A stretch of DNA of 64,000 nt from positions 1 through 64,000 of the forward strand of contig NZ_JAUPEC010000019.1 of the NCBI RefSeq assembly GCF_030551755.1. The letters are read 5' to 3'. The translations under genes and the position numbers were made by a program. The notes under the pieces were generated by a model that saw nothing but the letters and a program-made list of their open reading frames with translations, did not search any database and had not been told where the DNA came from. Shown piece by piece: positions 35,629 through 44,482 of the stretch (its first letter is position 1; every line of letters starts with the position of its first letter). The DNA is from Pseudocolwellia sp. AS88. Lineage in GTDB: Bacteria; Pseudomonadota; Gammaproteobacteria; Enterobacterales; Alteromonadaceae.

Positions 35629-36309
35629 ATGACCAGAAATACAATAATAGGTGTCTTTGCTAAGTCTCCTATCAAACCTCTAGAAAAACACATTAGGTTG
35701 GTTGCTAAGTGCAGTAAACAACTTATTCCATTTTTCAATGCTTGTACCTCTTCAGATTGGGATACAGCAACTAAAATCCGCAAAAAAATCTCAACTCACG
35801 AAAAAGAAGCAGACGCGCTTAAACGTAAACTCAGATTAGAGCTCCCAAGTGGTTTATTTATGCCTGTTGAACGAACAGACTTACTTGAACTTCTGTCAGA
35901 ACAAGACAAAATAGCTAACAAAAGTAAAGACATTGCTGGACGTGTTTTAGGCCGTAAAATTGTCATTCCTGACAGTTTACAAGTTTCTTTCCTTGCCTAT
36001 TTAGAACGTAACTTAGATGCGATACAAAAAGCAACTGAAGCAATTAATGAGTTAGATGACTTATTAGAAACTGGTTTTCGAGGGATCGAAGTAGAGTTGG
36101 TCGAAAAAATGATCAACGAATTAGATTTAATAGAAAATGACACAGACACTATGCAAATAAAAATAAGACAAGATTTATTAGATATTGAAGCAGATTTAAA
36201 TCCTGTAGATGTAATATTTTTATATCAAATTATAGATTGGGTTGGCGAACTTGCCGATATTGCTGAGCGTGTAGGTGCTCGTTTAGAAATAATGCTAGCG
36301 AGAAAATAA
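35629..36309 (+). CDS. DUF47/PhoU-like accessory protein of Pit
   Basis: A 226-residue helical protein of the DUF47 (YkaA) family, distantly related to PhoU. It opens with FAKSPIKPLEKHIRLVAKCSKQLIPFF and has STHEKEADALKRKLRLEL and DWVGELADIAERVGARLEIML at the ends. Members are almost always encoded next to a Pit transporter and are thought to regulate it. Here the pit start is nine bases downstream, so the two form an operon, separate from pst (173-base gap). Confidence 0.9.
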   Translation: MTRNTIIGVFAKSPIKPLEKHIRLVAKCSKQLIPFFNACTSSDWDTATKIRKKISTHEKEADALKRKLRLELPSGLFMPVERTDLLELLSEQDKIANKSKDIAGRVLGRKIVIPDSLQVSFLAYLERNLDAIQKATEAINELDDLLETGFRGIEVELVEKMINELDLIENDTDTMQIKIRQDLLDIEADLNPVDVIFLYQIIDWVGELADIAERVGARLEIMLARK

Positions 36310-36318
36310 GGGCTAATT

Positions 36319-37584
36319 ATGGATATTTTAATTTCAAGTGGCTCTACGCTAATCATCATGGCTGCACTCGTTGGCTTTTTTATGGCCTGGGGTATTGGTG
36401 CAAATGATGTAGCAAATGCTATGGGTACATCGGTTGGCTCTAAAGCATTAACAATAAAACAAGCAATTATCATTGCGATGATATTTGAATTTGCAGGTGC
36501 ATATTTAGCGGGTGGTGAAGTTACCTCAACTATCCGTAAAGGTATTATTGATGCAAGTTATTTTGTAGATTCTCCTGAACTACTAGTATTTGGTATGATC
36601 TCAGCGCTATTTGCGGCAGCAACTTGGTTATTAGTTGCTTCAGTACTAGGTTGGCCTGTTTCTACTACCCATTCGATTGTTGGTGCAATTATTGGTTTTG
36701 CTGCTATTGGGGTGAGCCCGGATACAGTAGCTTGGGGTAAAGTAGGGGGCATTGTTGGTAGTTGGGTTGTAACACCACTAATATCAGGTGTTATCGCTTT
36801 TGCCATCTTTAATAGTGCACAAAAACTTATTTTTGATACTGAAAACCCTTTAAAACAAGCTAAACGCTATGTTCCATTTTATATGTTCCTTGCCGGTTTT
36901 GTTTTAGCGCTTGTAACAATAAAGAAAGGTTTAAAGCATATTGGTTTAGATATTGGCAGTACTGAAGGTTACATTTACGCGATTATTGTTGCATTAGTTG
37001 TAGCTGTTATAGGTAAAGTCTTTATCTCTCGTCTTAAGTTCGATGAGAAAGCGGCTAAAAAAACTCACTATGCTAACGTTGAAAAAGTATTTGCTATCTT
37101 AATGATTGTTACTGCTTGTTGTATGGCATTTGCACATGGTTCAAATGATGTTGCAAACGCTATTGGTCCATTAGCTGCTGTAGAGAGTATTATTAGCAAC
37201 GAAGGTCAAATTGCTAAGAAAGCTGCTATTGCATGGTGGATATTACCTCTAGGTGGTTTTGGTATTGTTGCAGGTCTAGCATTATTTGGACATAAAGTTA
37301 TTGCAACCATTGGTAATGGTATTACACATTTAACTCCTAGTAGAGGTTTCGCAGCAGAATTAGCTGCAGCTTGTACTGTTGTTATCGCTTCTGGTACAGG
37401 TCTTCCTATCTCGACAACACAAACGCTTGTTGGTGCTGTTTTAGGTGTGGGAATGGCACGAGGTATCGCTGCAATCAACCTAGGTGTTGTTCGTAATATT
37501 GTTATTTCGTGGGTAATAACATTACCTATAGGTGCAGGTCTTTCAATTATATTCTTCTGGATTTTGAAAGCATCTTTTACCTAA
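36319..37584 (+). CDS. pit: Low-affinity inorganic phosphate transporter Pit
   Basis: A 421-residue permease with about ten membrane segments. The duplicated PiT signature is clear: GANDVANAMGTSVGSKAL (about 27-44) and HGSNDVANAIGPLAAV (about 274-289). A second pair of family motifs, PVSTTHSIVGAIIGF and PISTTQTLVGAVLGVG, also shows the internal repeat. PiT proteins move phosphate with protons or sodium; a marine host could use either. It is translated right after the DUF47 gene and ends at strong terminators. Confidence 0.94.
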   Translation: MDILISSGSTLIIMAALVGFFMAWGIGANDVANAMGTSVGSKALTIKQAIIIAMIFEFAGAYLAGGEVTSTIRKGIIDASYFVDSPELLVFGMISALFAAATWLLVASVLGWPVSTTHSIVGAIIGFAAIGVSPDTVAWGKVGGIVGSWVVTPLISGVIAFAIFNSAQKLIFDTENPLKQAKRYVPFYMFLAGFVLALVTIKKGLKHIGLDIGSTEGYIYAIIVALVVAVIGKVFISRLKFDEKAAKKTHYANVEKVFAILMIVTACCMAFAHGSNDVANAIGPLAAVESIISNEGQIAKKAAIAWWILPLGGFGIVAGLALFGHKVIATIGNGITHLTPSRGFAAELAAACTVVIASGTGLPISTTQTLVGAVLGVGMARGIAAINLGVVRNIVISWVITLPIGAGLSIIFFWILKASFT

Positions 37585-37599
37585 AATTAACATTTAGTG

Positions 37600-37685
37600 T
37601 TTGTGGTTAACTCTTTGCGAATTAACCACAAAAACAGAAGTTAAAAATAAAGCCCCGATAATGCGAATTATCGGGGCTTTTTTTT
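37600..37685 (+). terminator. Tandem hairpins and intrinsic terminator of the pit operon
   Basis: TTTGTGGTTAA (37600-37610) pairs exactly with TTAACCACAAA (37622-37632). Then AAAGCCCCGATAAT (37649-37662) pairs exactly with ATTATCGGGGCTTT (37667-37680) around GCGA and runs into eight or nine T. The second hairpin is a textbook intrinsic terminator; an A-run on its left may also serve the convergent ppiC gene. Confidence 0.92.
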
Positions 37686-37786
37686 GTTACTTTTCAGTTG
37701 AAACGTTAAAGACCACTACATTAAATGTTAACGATTAATGATCATGAATAAAGCTAACTAAGTTACTTAAGCTAAACAGTAAGCTA

Positions 37787-38065
37787 TTAAGTACGAGAAG
37801 TAACTTCTAATAAATGATAACCAAATTGTGTTTTAACAGGACCTTGAACTGTATTTAGGTCAGCACTAAAAACAACTTTATCAAATTCTGGAACCATTTG
37901 GCCTGGACCGAATGTACCTAAGTCACCACCTTGTGCTTTTGATGGGCAGTTAGAGTGTGCTTTAGCTACTTCAGCAAAGTCTTTACCTGCTTCAATTTCT
38001 GCTTTAAGTGCTAAACATTGTTCTTCAGTATCTACTAATAAATGGCGTGCTGCTGCTTGACTCAT
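37787..38065 (-). CDS. ppiC: Parvulin-type peptidyl-prolyl isomerase
   Basis: A 92-residue cytoplasmic single-domain parvulin, the size of E. coli PpiC (93). Motifs: AAARHLLVDTEEQC at the start, FAEVAKAHSNCPSKAQGGDLGTFGPGQMVPEFD in the middle, PVKTQFGYHLLEV at the end. It accelerates cis-trans isomerisation of prolyl bonds. It is transcribed alone, converging on pit. No signal peptide, so it is not SurA or PpiD. Confidence 0.93.
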   Translation of the reverse strand: MSQAAARHLLVDTEEQCLALKAEIEAGKDFAEVAKAHSNCPSKAQGGDLGTFGPGQMVPEFDKVVFSADLNTVQGPVKTQFGYHLLEVTSRT

Positions 38066-38252
38066 AATTTATCCTTATGTTTTGTCATATAATTAAGCGC
38101 ACAATAACGTAATTGATGACTAATTTAAATAAGCGCGCTTTAGTTAATACATTTTTATTGAGTTAGAGTATGTTAAATGAACTATTTAGTTTTAATTGAC
38201 ACTTTTAATGATGTGTGGATGCCGTTCAGGTGATAAATCTATTATGTCGAGG

Positions 38253-38494
38253 TTAGTTAACTTCAGTTCGGGGATGATATTTTACTCAAGAATGCTATTT
38301 AGGCGCCTATCTGCGTTACCTGCATGGATGCAGGTACTTGGTTTTATCAGGAATAAAAATATCTTGGTCATCACATAAATTTAATCATTGAGAGAGAATT
38401 AAGGGCTTTTATGTTCTTAACCTTGATAAAGATAAAATATACTCTAATAAATCAATTGGTTATTGAATCCATCAACCCGAGTTAAGGTTAATTA
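38253..38494 (+). repeat. Interspersed repeat copy A (full length, plus orientation)
   Basis: Begins TTAGTTAACTTCAGTTCGGG and ends CCCGAGTTAAGGTTAATTA, imperfect inverted repeats of each other. It aligns end to end with the reverse complement of copy B at 39458-39730, sharing TTTACTCAA.AATGCTATTTA, TTGAGAGAGAATTAA and AATAAATCAAT. It contains a perfect hairpin, ACCTGCAT/ATGCAGGT (38317-38334), that copy B lacks. Confidence 0.82.
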
Positions 38495-38578
38495 GGGCGG
38501 CTGTTTAGGTATAAAGCAGGTGAAAGGCTTCTTCGTATTAATCTACAAATAATGACTTCGGATGTTAAATGAGCTGGA

Positions 38579-38685
38579 TTAACTAACCTCTATCCATGGT
38601 GGAAAATACCATAAGATTCAATAAAATTAATTTTTTATCAATGGCTTATTGAGTGCCATGTTTATCCCTAGCTGAAGTTAACTAG
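38579..38685. repeat. Interspersed repeat copy C (short)
   Basis: Starts TTAACTAACCTC and ends AGCTGAAGTTAACTAG, which is an inverted copy of such a start. It includes the family block GGCTTATTGAGT inside a small ATGGC/GCCAT hairpin at 38641-38659. Confidence 0.55.
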
Positions 38686-38905
38686 ACCAATATTATGATG
38701 TTTAGTAGATATGAGCATAGAAAGAGAAGATAAGCTTTATAGAGGGTTTTAATTTATCTAGTGAGGATTATGTTTGTCGAAAAAAGTGTAAGCTGCAAGG
38801 TGCTTCTATAACTCTCACAGCTTTATCTTAGGTGGTATCGCGATTTTATCTAATGGATTGCTATATAAATATTAACTACGGCTTAACATTATTATCTCTA
38901 AAGAA

Positions 38906-39346
38906 TTATTTTTTAACTTCGCAGTTGATTGCATTTTTGTCTTCAGGCATATCGCCGCTCATAGAGTGACTTCTATATTGAGGCGAATCATTATATGAAA
39001 ACTTAGCTAATATTTGCTGTAACTTATCGTTAAATATAGTCGCTAATTCAAATATTTTATTTTTCTTTGTAAAGTCTTGTGCAGGAATGTAACTTCCAGA
39101 TACTGAGGTTGAAAGACTTAATAAAGGTCTGTTAATTAATCCATCATAATTATTAGCTTTTAAAGTACTAATTTGCTTTGAGCTTTGACTTACAAGTTTA
39201 TTTACTTGTTTAGCAGCTAAATCTGATGTGCTATAAGTTACAGCCGTAATAATAGTTTGTTTATCATTTGCATGAGAAATTGTAGAACATAAACCAATTG
39301 TACCCAATGTTATGGCGATAATTGTTGATATGATTTTAGATTTCAT
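38906..39346 (-). CDS. Orphan secreted protein between inverted repeats
   Basis: A 146-residue protein I do not recognise. A clear signal peptide (about 1-27; IISTIIAITLGTIGLCSTISHAND) predicts export to the periplasm or beyond. The mature part is polar and rich in Ser, Lys, Asn and Gln, with no repeats and two cysteines in total, one of them inside the signal peptide; the end is SGDMPEDKNAINCEVKK. The gene is alone: repeat copies A and C lie downstream, copy B upstream, and a perfect 31-base dyad lies 40-70 bases before the start. The reading frame is good and the signal peptide convincing, so I consider it a real gene. Function unknown. Confidence 0.7.
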   Translation of the reverse strand: MKSKIISTIIAITLGTIGLCSTISHANDKQTIITAVTYSTSDLAAKQVNKLVSQSSKQISTLKANNYDGLINRPLLSLSTSVSGSYIPAQDFTKKNKIFELATIFNDKLQQILAKFSYNDSPQYRSHSMSGDMPEDKNAINCEVKK

Positions 39347-39385
39347 TGTTTATTCCACTAGGTTTATTATCTTTAGAATACACTG

Positions 39386-39416
39386 TAGTTACAATACAGT
39401 AGATAAATTGTAACTA
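39386..39416. promoter_or_regulatory. Perfect dyad upstream of the orphan secreted gene
   Basis: TAGTTACAAT (39386-39395) and ATTGTAACTA (39407-39416) are exact inverted repeats with an 11-base spacer, centred about 55 bases before the ATG at 39346. The centre-to-centre distance of 21 bases is two helical turns, as expected for a dimeric repressor or activator. The regulator is unknown. Confidence 0.55.
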
Positions 39417-39457
39417 ATTCTATCTTATTAGCAACATAAGATCTACGGTAAAAAGAA

Positions 39458-39730
39458 GTAACCTCAACTCTAGTTAATGGATTTAATAACTCATTGATTT
39501 ATTGAAGTATCGTTTAGCTTTATCTGTATTAACGAGATAAAAACCTTTAATTCTCTCTCAATCATGAAATTTAGGTGATTATCAAGGCTTTTCTATAAAC
39601 CAATAACAGACTGTTGGCCGTAAAAAGATGTTTTTTATTCCTAAGAAAAACCAAATACCTACTGATAACATAGATAGTCTCTTAAATAGCATTATTGAGT
39701 AAAATAGCTTAACTCGAGTTGAAGTTACTC
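39458..39730 (-). repeat. Interspersed repeat copy B (full length, minus orientation)
   Basis: Begins GTAACCTCAACTCTAGTTAA and ends TAACTCGAGTTGAAGTTAC. Its reverse complement aligns with copy A at about 70 percent by eye, with an extra block of about 30 bases near 39585-39620. The rest of the gap to lrgB (39731-39978) shows nothing identifiable. Confidence 0.82.
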
Positions 39731-39978
39731 ATATAAGATATGAACGAAGTTTTTATAAAAAAATCCCAATTTTTTATATATTAAATGAGAGTTGTATTTA
39801 AATAAGTAATTATTGAGTCAAAATAAACGTTTTGTAACATAGTTTACGGGGGCGTTAGTGGCTTTAATTGTAGATATAAGCTCTATATTTTATTTTTATT
39901 AGACAATGAATTTAGAACAGAGGGTAACAATGTTTTTTTTAACCTAGATATTATTAAAGTTTTATACGTTTTTAACGG

Positions 39979-40698
39979 TTAACTCAAACAATAAAACATA
40001 AATGGGATTAAAAATGGGCTCACAATGGCTGTAATTATCGCTGATAAAATAAGTGCCAAAGAACCATAAGCAGAGTGTTGATAACTAATTTTATTGATAG
40101 TAGCAGTGCCCAAACTATGACTTGCCGCACCAATTGCTGAACCTTGAGCTTCAGCTGACCTGACATTAATAAAATTTAACCAGGCAGGGCCAAACATTGC
40201 ACCAAAGAAACCAGCTAAGATAATTGCAAAAGCAGTGATAGAAGCATTTCCATTTAAAGCATCCGCAAGAGAAAGTGCAATAGGCGTGGTTACAGATTTT
40301 AACGATAAAGATACTGCAACCTCAGGGATAGCTATCAGCCATACGGTTAGTATCATACTAACCGATATAACGATAAATACGCCTAATGTAAATAATAACA
40401 GTAAGGTGCTGAGTTGGCGTTTTATCGTATTTAAATGTTGATATAGTGGGAATCCTAATGCGACTACAGCGGGTTCTATAAGTGAAGTTAATAATTGAGT
40501 ATGACCAAAATACTCTTTAAATGGCATTTTTAGATAGATTACACCAGCAGAAATAACGATTATTGAGAACAGTAAAGGGTTAAGCCATATAGCTTTTACC
40601 TTAGATTGCATTAATGCAAAAAACTGATAAATACCTAAGGTACAAACGATAAGTAAGGTCGACATGCCTACTGAAAGTAATTGATCTGTGTAGGCCAT
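39979..40698 (-). CDS. lrgB: LrgB/CidB-family membrane protein
   Basis: A 239-residue protein with about seven to eight membrane segments. LrgB family phrases are present: SLKSVTTPIALSLADALNGNASITAFAIILAGFFGAMFGP (about 125-165) and GAASHSLGTATINKI (about 190-204). LrgAB/CidAB (YohJK) proteins were linked to murein hydrolase control and to export of pyruvate or other small acids. It starts eight bases after lrgA, in the same transcript. Confidence 0.88.
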   Translation of the reverse strand: MAYTDQLLSVGMSTLLIVCTLGIYQFFALMQSKVKAIWLNPLLFSIIVISAGVIYLKMPFKEYFGHTQLLTSLIEPAVVALGFPLYQHLNTIKRQLSTLLLLFTLGVFIVISVSMILTVWLIAIPEVAVSLSLKSVTTPIALSLADALNGNASITAFAIILAGFFGAMFGPAWLNFINVRSAEAQGSAIGAASHSLGTATINKISYQHSAYGSLALILSAIITAIVSPFLIPFMFYCLS

Positions 40699-40706
40699 TT
40701 GCTATT

Positions 40707-41084
40707 TCACTCGCTCAGATTTTCTGTAGTTTGCGTGCTATTTTGTCTTCTGATTTTTAATTCAAATAACACACCAATAACAGTAATAAGAAGAAATGTA
40801 GTGATAAATATAATAAAAACAATAGCAAAGCCGTGTTGTTTAATTAAGTCAAAATGCTCAATAATCCCTACACCTGCCGGCACAAAACAAACAATCATAT
40901 TTTTCATTATCCATTCGATGCTTGATTTGATTTTATCTGCTGATAAAACTTTAAAATGTAATAATAGCGTGAAGCAAATTAAGCCATACAAACTTGAAGG
41001 TAAGCCTCCAAGAGTATAAGCAATAAATTTACCAATTAAAACGCAACCAGCAATAGCTAGAATGCTATAAATTACATCTTTCAA
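40707..41084 (-). CDS. lrgA: LrgA/CidA-family membrane protein
   Basis: A 125-residue protein with four membrane segments, of holin-like LrgA/CidA type. Motifs: GGLPSSLYGLICFTLLLHF (about 27-45) and WIMKNMIVCFVPAGVGIIEHFDLI (about 63-86). It is thought to act with LrgB. It lies 19 bases after the LysR gene and eight before lrgB, so the three genes are probably one operon with the regulator first. Confidence 0.88.
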   Translation of the reverse strand: MKDVIYSILAIAGCVLIGKFIAYTLGGLPSSLYGLICFTLLLHFKVLSADKIKSSIEWIMKNMIVCFVPAGVGIIEHFDLIKQHGFAIVFIIFITTFLLITVIGVLFELKIRRQNSTQTTENLSE

Positions 41085-41103
41085 TTAACTTACCTAACTG
41101 TGT

Positions 41104-42039
41104 TTAGCATTCTGAAGCGGCTTCTATCACTAATTGTCTAAACCATATATGGCTAGCATCATGATGAAGAAGAGGGCTCCAGATCATTTTTAATTCAATA
41201 TCTGGAATATCGAAAGGTGGATCTATTATTGTGTATTTATCTTCACTCTTATGAATCATTGCTGCTTTAGTTGGAAGTGTTGCCACTAATCCATCTTCAT
41301 AAGCTAATTGCATTGCTACATTGTAGTTACGGGTGAATACTTTAATATCGCGTTTTTTACCGAGTCGGGCTAGAGCTTCATCAACCCATCCTAATTTTTG
41401 TACGTCTTTAGGATTCATTCCCACACCAACACCAAAACCAGTTTTCGAAACCCAAACGTGTTTAGATGATAAATAGGTACTCAAATTAAAATCCGCTGCA
41501 ATAGGATTATCAGCGCTAATTAAGCATGAAAAACTGTCTTTCCAAACGGTTTTTTGATGAAATGACTGTGGAAGTTCATCAAAACGATTGATAGCCATAT
41601 CAATTTTTCCTGCTTCAACATCATGAAATGTTACGTCGCTAGGTGTCATAATATCAATAGTTACATTAGGCGCTATTTTATTAATCTTTCTTAAAAGATT
41701 AGGTAATAAGGTGGAAGCTGCATAGTCACTTGCCATAATTCTAAAGACACGTTGACTGTTTTCTTCGTTAAACTCTTCTTCACCTTGCAGAGCTTCTTCA
41801 AGTTCTAACAAAATCTTTCTTATAGTAGGTGCTAATGCTCTAGAGCGTTCAGTAGGAACCATACCATCAGAAGTTCTTACAAGAATGGGGTCATTGAATA
41901 ACACTCTTAATCTTTTTAAACCATTGCTCATGGCTGGTTGTGTAATATTAAGTTGGCCAGCAGCACGGGTGACATTTTTTTCTCTTAATAAAACGTCTAA
42001 ATAAATGAGGAGATTTAAATCGATTTTTGAAATATTCAT
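41104..42039 (-). CDS. LysR-family regulator of lrgAB
   Basis: A 311-residue LysR protein. The helix-turn-helix spans about residues 8-66 (LLIYLDVLLREKNVTRAAGQLNITQPAMSNGLKRLR, then PILVRTSDGMVPTERS, the NodD-like subgroup). The effector domain covers about 92-305. It lies upstream of and in line with lrgA. In other bacteria CidR, also a LysR protein, controls the homologous genes, so autoregulation of the operon is likely. AT-rich symmetric sequence just upstream of its start (around 42060-42100) might be its site, but no T-N11-A motif stands out. Confidence 0.88.
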   Translation of the reverse strand: MNISKIDLNLLIYLDVLLREKNVTRAAGQLNITQPAMSNGLKRLRVLFNDPILVRTSDGMVPTERSRALAPTIRKILLELEEALQGEEEFNEENSQRVFRIMASDYAASTLLPNLLRKINKIAPNVTIDIMTPSDVTFHDVEAGKIDMAINRFDELPQSFHQKTVWKDSFSCLISADNPIAADFNLSTYLSSKHVWVSKTGFGVGVGMNPKDVQKLGWVDEALARLGKKRDIKVFTRNYNVAMQLAYEDGLVATLPTKAAMIHKSEDKYTIIDPPFDIPDIELKMIWSPLLHHDASHIWFRQLVIEAASEC

Positions 42040-42289
42040 GAGATCAATAATACTTTGTATAGTTATAACTTAAGTATATAACTTTTATAGTTAATTATCT
42101 CAAGTGATTTCTATATCACAGTTAAGGTATGGCATATATCCTCCTATTTTGAGAAGGTTAATACATTAACTTTTATCAATTAAATTGTATTTTTTTATTA
42201 AAAATAAATAATAAATTACAAGTGGTTAAGTTAGTTAAAGCAATACTAAGATTGGATGGTTGTTATTTGGGAAGCTATTCAAAGATATA
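42040..42289. other. Gap upstream of the lysR-lrgAB operon
   Basis: About 250 AT-rich bases with no gene. It should hold the leftward promoter of the LysR gene. I see no further element apart from the terminator to the right. Confidence 0.5.
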
Positions 42290-42323
42290 CAAAAATAAAA
42301 AACCGCATAACATGTATGCGGTT
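42290..42323 (-). terminator. Intrinsic terminator of the mscS-DUF481 operon
   Basis: On the minus strand AACCGCATA pairs with TATGCGGTT around a five-base loop and runs into TTTTTTATTTTT. It lies about 28 bases after the DUF481 stop. Confidence 0.9.
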
Positions 42324-42351
42324 TTATTAGATCGAAATGTTTTAATATTAA

Positions 42352-43122
42352 TTAAAAACTATATACCAACGTAATCGCTGTTTGTGTATCAAGTTTCTTA
42401 ATATCATCATCAACTTCAGTATTGTAATCAAGTTTGATTGATACTTTTAATTGTAGAGTTTCAATTAACTTAGTTGTTAATGAAGACTCAGCATTAAAAA
42501 CACTATTCTTACCTGATTTTGGTGCATATTTAGCACTTGCTGATTGCTTAAATTCAACATGCTCATTGATTTGTCTTATATAAAGCGCTTGAGCTTGAAC
42601 AATAAAAGCAGTGTTAACTTCTGATGTATCTTTAATTACATCTCGTTTGTAACCAGGACCGATATCGGCAAAAAATGATGATGTTTCACTTTTATACCAT
42701 TCACGACCTAAACCAAGTGAAAAAGAGCTTTGGTTGTCGAAGTTACCCGTAATACTGTTGTCTTCATAAGACACATCACTATAAACATAGCTTTTGTTAG
42801 ACTTGTTTAGAATGTAATTTGTCTTTGAAACTATTGACCACTTTCTGTCTGTTGTTTCGAATTCATCAGTACCATCATCTTGTTCTTGATCAGCTTTTTT
42901 AACTAAGATGTCAAAAGCAAGAGTACTACGCCAAAGATCCTTCTCGTATTTAAAATCGTAACCGCCTTTTAAATCAACACTTTTCGTGTTACCCGTCTTA
43001 AAAAGCATACCTAATTCAGCAGAAGAAGAAATTGCCGATTTTTCAGCTGGCTCAGCAGCTAACGCTACCGAGCTAGATAATGTTAAGCCAAGAGCAGCGG
43101 CTACAATTAATTTTTGGTCCAT
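42352..43122 (-). CDS. DUF481 outer-membrane beta-barrel protein
   Basis: A 256-residue protein with a signal peptide (about 1-22, ending SVALAAEP) and amphipathic beta strands to a C-terminal ITLVYSF, ending in Phe as outer-membrane barrels do. Phrases such as SAELGMLFKTGNTKSVDLKGGYDFKYE and SFSLGLGREWYKSETSSFFADIGPGYKRD match DUF481, the YdiY-like putative salt-induced outer-membrane proteins. Function is not established. Its ATG is one base after the mscS stop, so it is translated with the mechanosensitive channel, which fits a shared role in osmotic adaptation (inference). Confidence 0.88.
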   Translation of the reverse strand: MDQKLIVAAALGLTLSSSVALAAEPAEKSAISSSAELGMLFKTGNTKSVDLKGGYDFKYEKDLWRSTLAFDILVKKADQEQDDGTDEFETTDRKWSIVSKTNYILNKSNKSYVYSDVSYEDNSITGNFDNQSSFSLGLGREWYKSETSSFFADIGPGYKRDVIKDTSEVNTAFIVQAQALYIRQINEHVEFKQSASAKYAPKSGKNSVFNAESSLTTKLIETLQLKVSIKLDYNTEVDDDIKKLDTQTAITLVYSF

Positions 43123-43123
43123 A

Positions 43124-43942
43124 TTAGTCTTCTTTATTCATGTGCAAACCCATTTGTGGGTAAGGGATTTCAATACCAGCTTCGTCAAGAGAAACCTTGA
43201 TTGTTTCTAATAAATCAAAGTATACAGGCCAGTAGTTTGCTGATTTAACCCAAGGACGAAGCACTAAATTAACAGAACTATCAGCTAATTCGCTTACACC
43301 GATAGTTACAGCTTGATCTTTTAATACTAATTCATGTTCGTTAGCAATTTTTGCTAAGATTTCTTTAGTTTTAGCAAGATCTGCGTCATAGCTTACACCA
43401 ATAACTAAGTCGATTCTACGAGTAGGTTTAGTTGAGTAGTTAGTGATTGTACCGCTTGTAATAGCTGAGTTAGGGATAATAAGAGTTTTGTTATCGCCAG
43501 ACTTTAATTGAGTTGAGAAAATATGAATTTCTTCAACTACACCCGCACTGCCTGCTACTTCAACAAAGTCGCCGCTTTTGAAAGGTTTTAAAACAATAAG
43601 TAAAACACCAGAAGCAAAGTTAGATAAAGAACCTTGTAGTGCTAAACCTACAGCTAAACCTGCAGCACCAATAATTGCAACAAGAGATGTTGTATTGAAG
43701 CCCATGTGTGAAATCGCAGCGATAATCGATACGAAGAATATTAAGCTAAATAAAATACTACCAACAAAGCTTGCAACAGCTTTATCAATGTTCTTAGCAA
43801 GTAATACTTTGATAACGGTGTTGCTAACAACTCTAGCAACCCATTTACCAATAATAATGATCGCGATAGCGATAGCAAAATCTATAACATATTGTACGAG
43901 TTGATCTTGGTTAGCAGAAAACCATTCAGTAATCATTTCCAT
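43124..43942 (-). CDS. mscS: Small-conductance mechanosensitive channel MscS
   Basis: A 272-residue channel of the MscS core size (E. coli 286). Three membrane helices: about 18-40, 60-85 and the pore helix near 90-115 with AIIGAAGLAVGLALQGSLSNFASG, carrying the Ala/Gly packing pattern. The beta domain (GVLLIVLKPFKSGDFVEVAG) and the C-terminal cage follow. It opens at high membrane tension and releases osmolytes. The ATG at 43942 has AAGGA seven bases upstream; the ATG at 43948 is too near it. It forms an operon with the DUF481 gene. Confidence 0.92.
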   Translation of the reverse strand: MEMITEWFSANQDQLVQYVIDFAIAIAIIIIGKWVARVVSNTVIKVLLAKNIDKAVASFVGSILFSLIFFVSIIAAISHMGFNTTSLVAIIGAAGLAVGLALQGSLSNFASGVLLIVLKPFKSGDFVEVAGSAGVVEEIHIFSTQLKSGDNKTLIIPNSAITSGTITNYSTKPTRRIDLVIGVSYDADLAKTKEILAKIANEHELVLKDQAVTIGVSELADSSVNLVLRPWVKSANYWPVYFDLLETIKVSLDEAGIEIPYPQMGLHMNKED

Positions 43943-44325
43943 TTTCATATCCTTTATTTTAAGTTGGTAATATTTTGAAACAAATTGATTATATATGATG
44001 TTTTTTATTATAAAAAGAGATCTTGTTAAAAAGTGTTAATTTTTTGTTAATTTTTTGTTTTTTAGTGGGCTGTAGCTTTATATTTTGTTTAACAAGATAG
44101 GTATATTAAGAGGGGATTTATAGGTAATTGATATGTAAAAGTGATTTGAAAGCATTAAATTGACTTTGTGTTTATTGATTTATTTTATTACCAAAAGACA
44201 AAATAGAACTTATTGAAAATAATTTTCTGACTTAAATTGAGTTTTAAAAGTAGAAAATATAGTTACTGAATAACTATAGTTGAAATTATCAAAAAGGGAG
44301 GTTTTAAAGATAAATAAATTAAGGG

Positions 44326-44369
44326 AATAAAAAAGGTATTTAATAACGTAACTTTCATTATTAAATACC
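44326..44369 (-). terminator. Intrinsic terminator of pgk
   Basis: GGTATTTAATAA (44335-44346) pairs exactly with TTATTAAATACC (44358-44369); on the minus strand the stem runs into TTTTTTATT. It lies 120 bases after the pgk stop, beyond repeat copy 6. Confidence 0.82.
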
Positions 44370-44390
44370 CGAGTTTTTGGATAGATTTAA

Positions 44391-44482
44391 TTAGATAACC
44401 TCAACTCGTTATAATGAATGTCACAACATTCCCTAAAATAGCTTATTGAGTAACTTTGCTATTTTGAGCTGAGGTTAGATAA
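44391..44482. repeat. Interspersed repeat copy 6 in the pgk 3' region
   Basis: Begins TTAGATAACCTCAACTCG and ends GAGCTGAGGTTAGATAA, clear terminal inverted repeats. The block AATAGCTTATTGAGTAAC inside matches copy B. At about 92 bases it looks like an internally deleted form. It ends eight bases from the pgk stop codon. Confidence 0.78.

Larger units (their letters stand above)
38066..38905. other. Long gene-free region with two repeat copies
   Basis: About 840 bases. It holds the ppiC promoter side (38066-38250), repeat copy A (38253-38494) and copy C (38579-38685). The open frame at 38196-38378 overlaps copy A and looks accidental. Bases 38690-38905 show no recognisable element. Confidence 0.65.

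Noticed and set aside
38196-38378. 60-codon plus-strand open frame before the orphan gene
   Set aside because: It runs into repeat copy A, has no ribosome-binding site and no protein-like composition.
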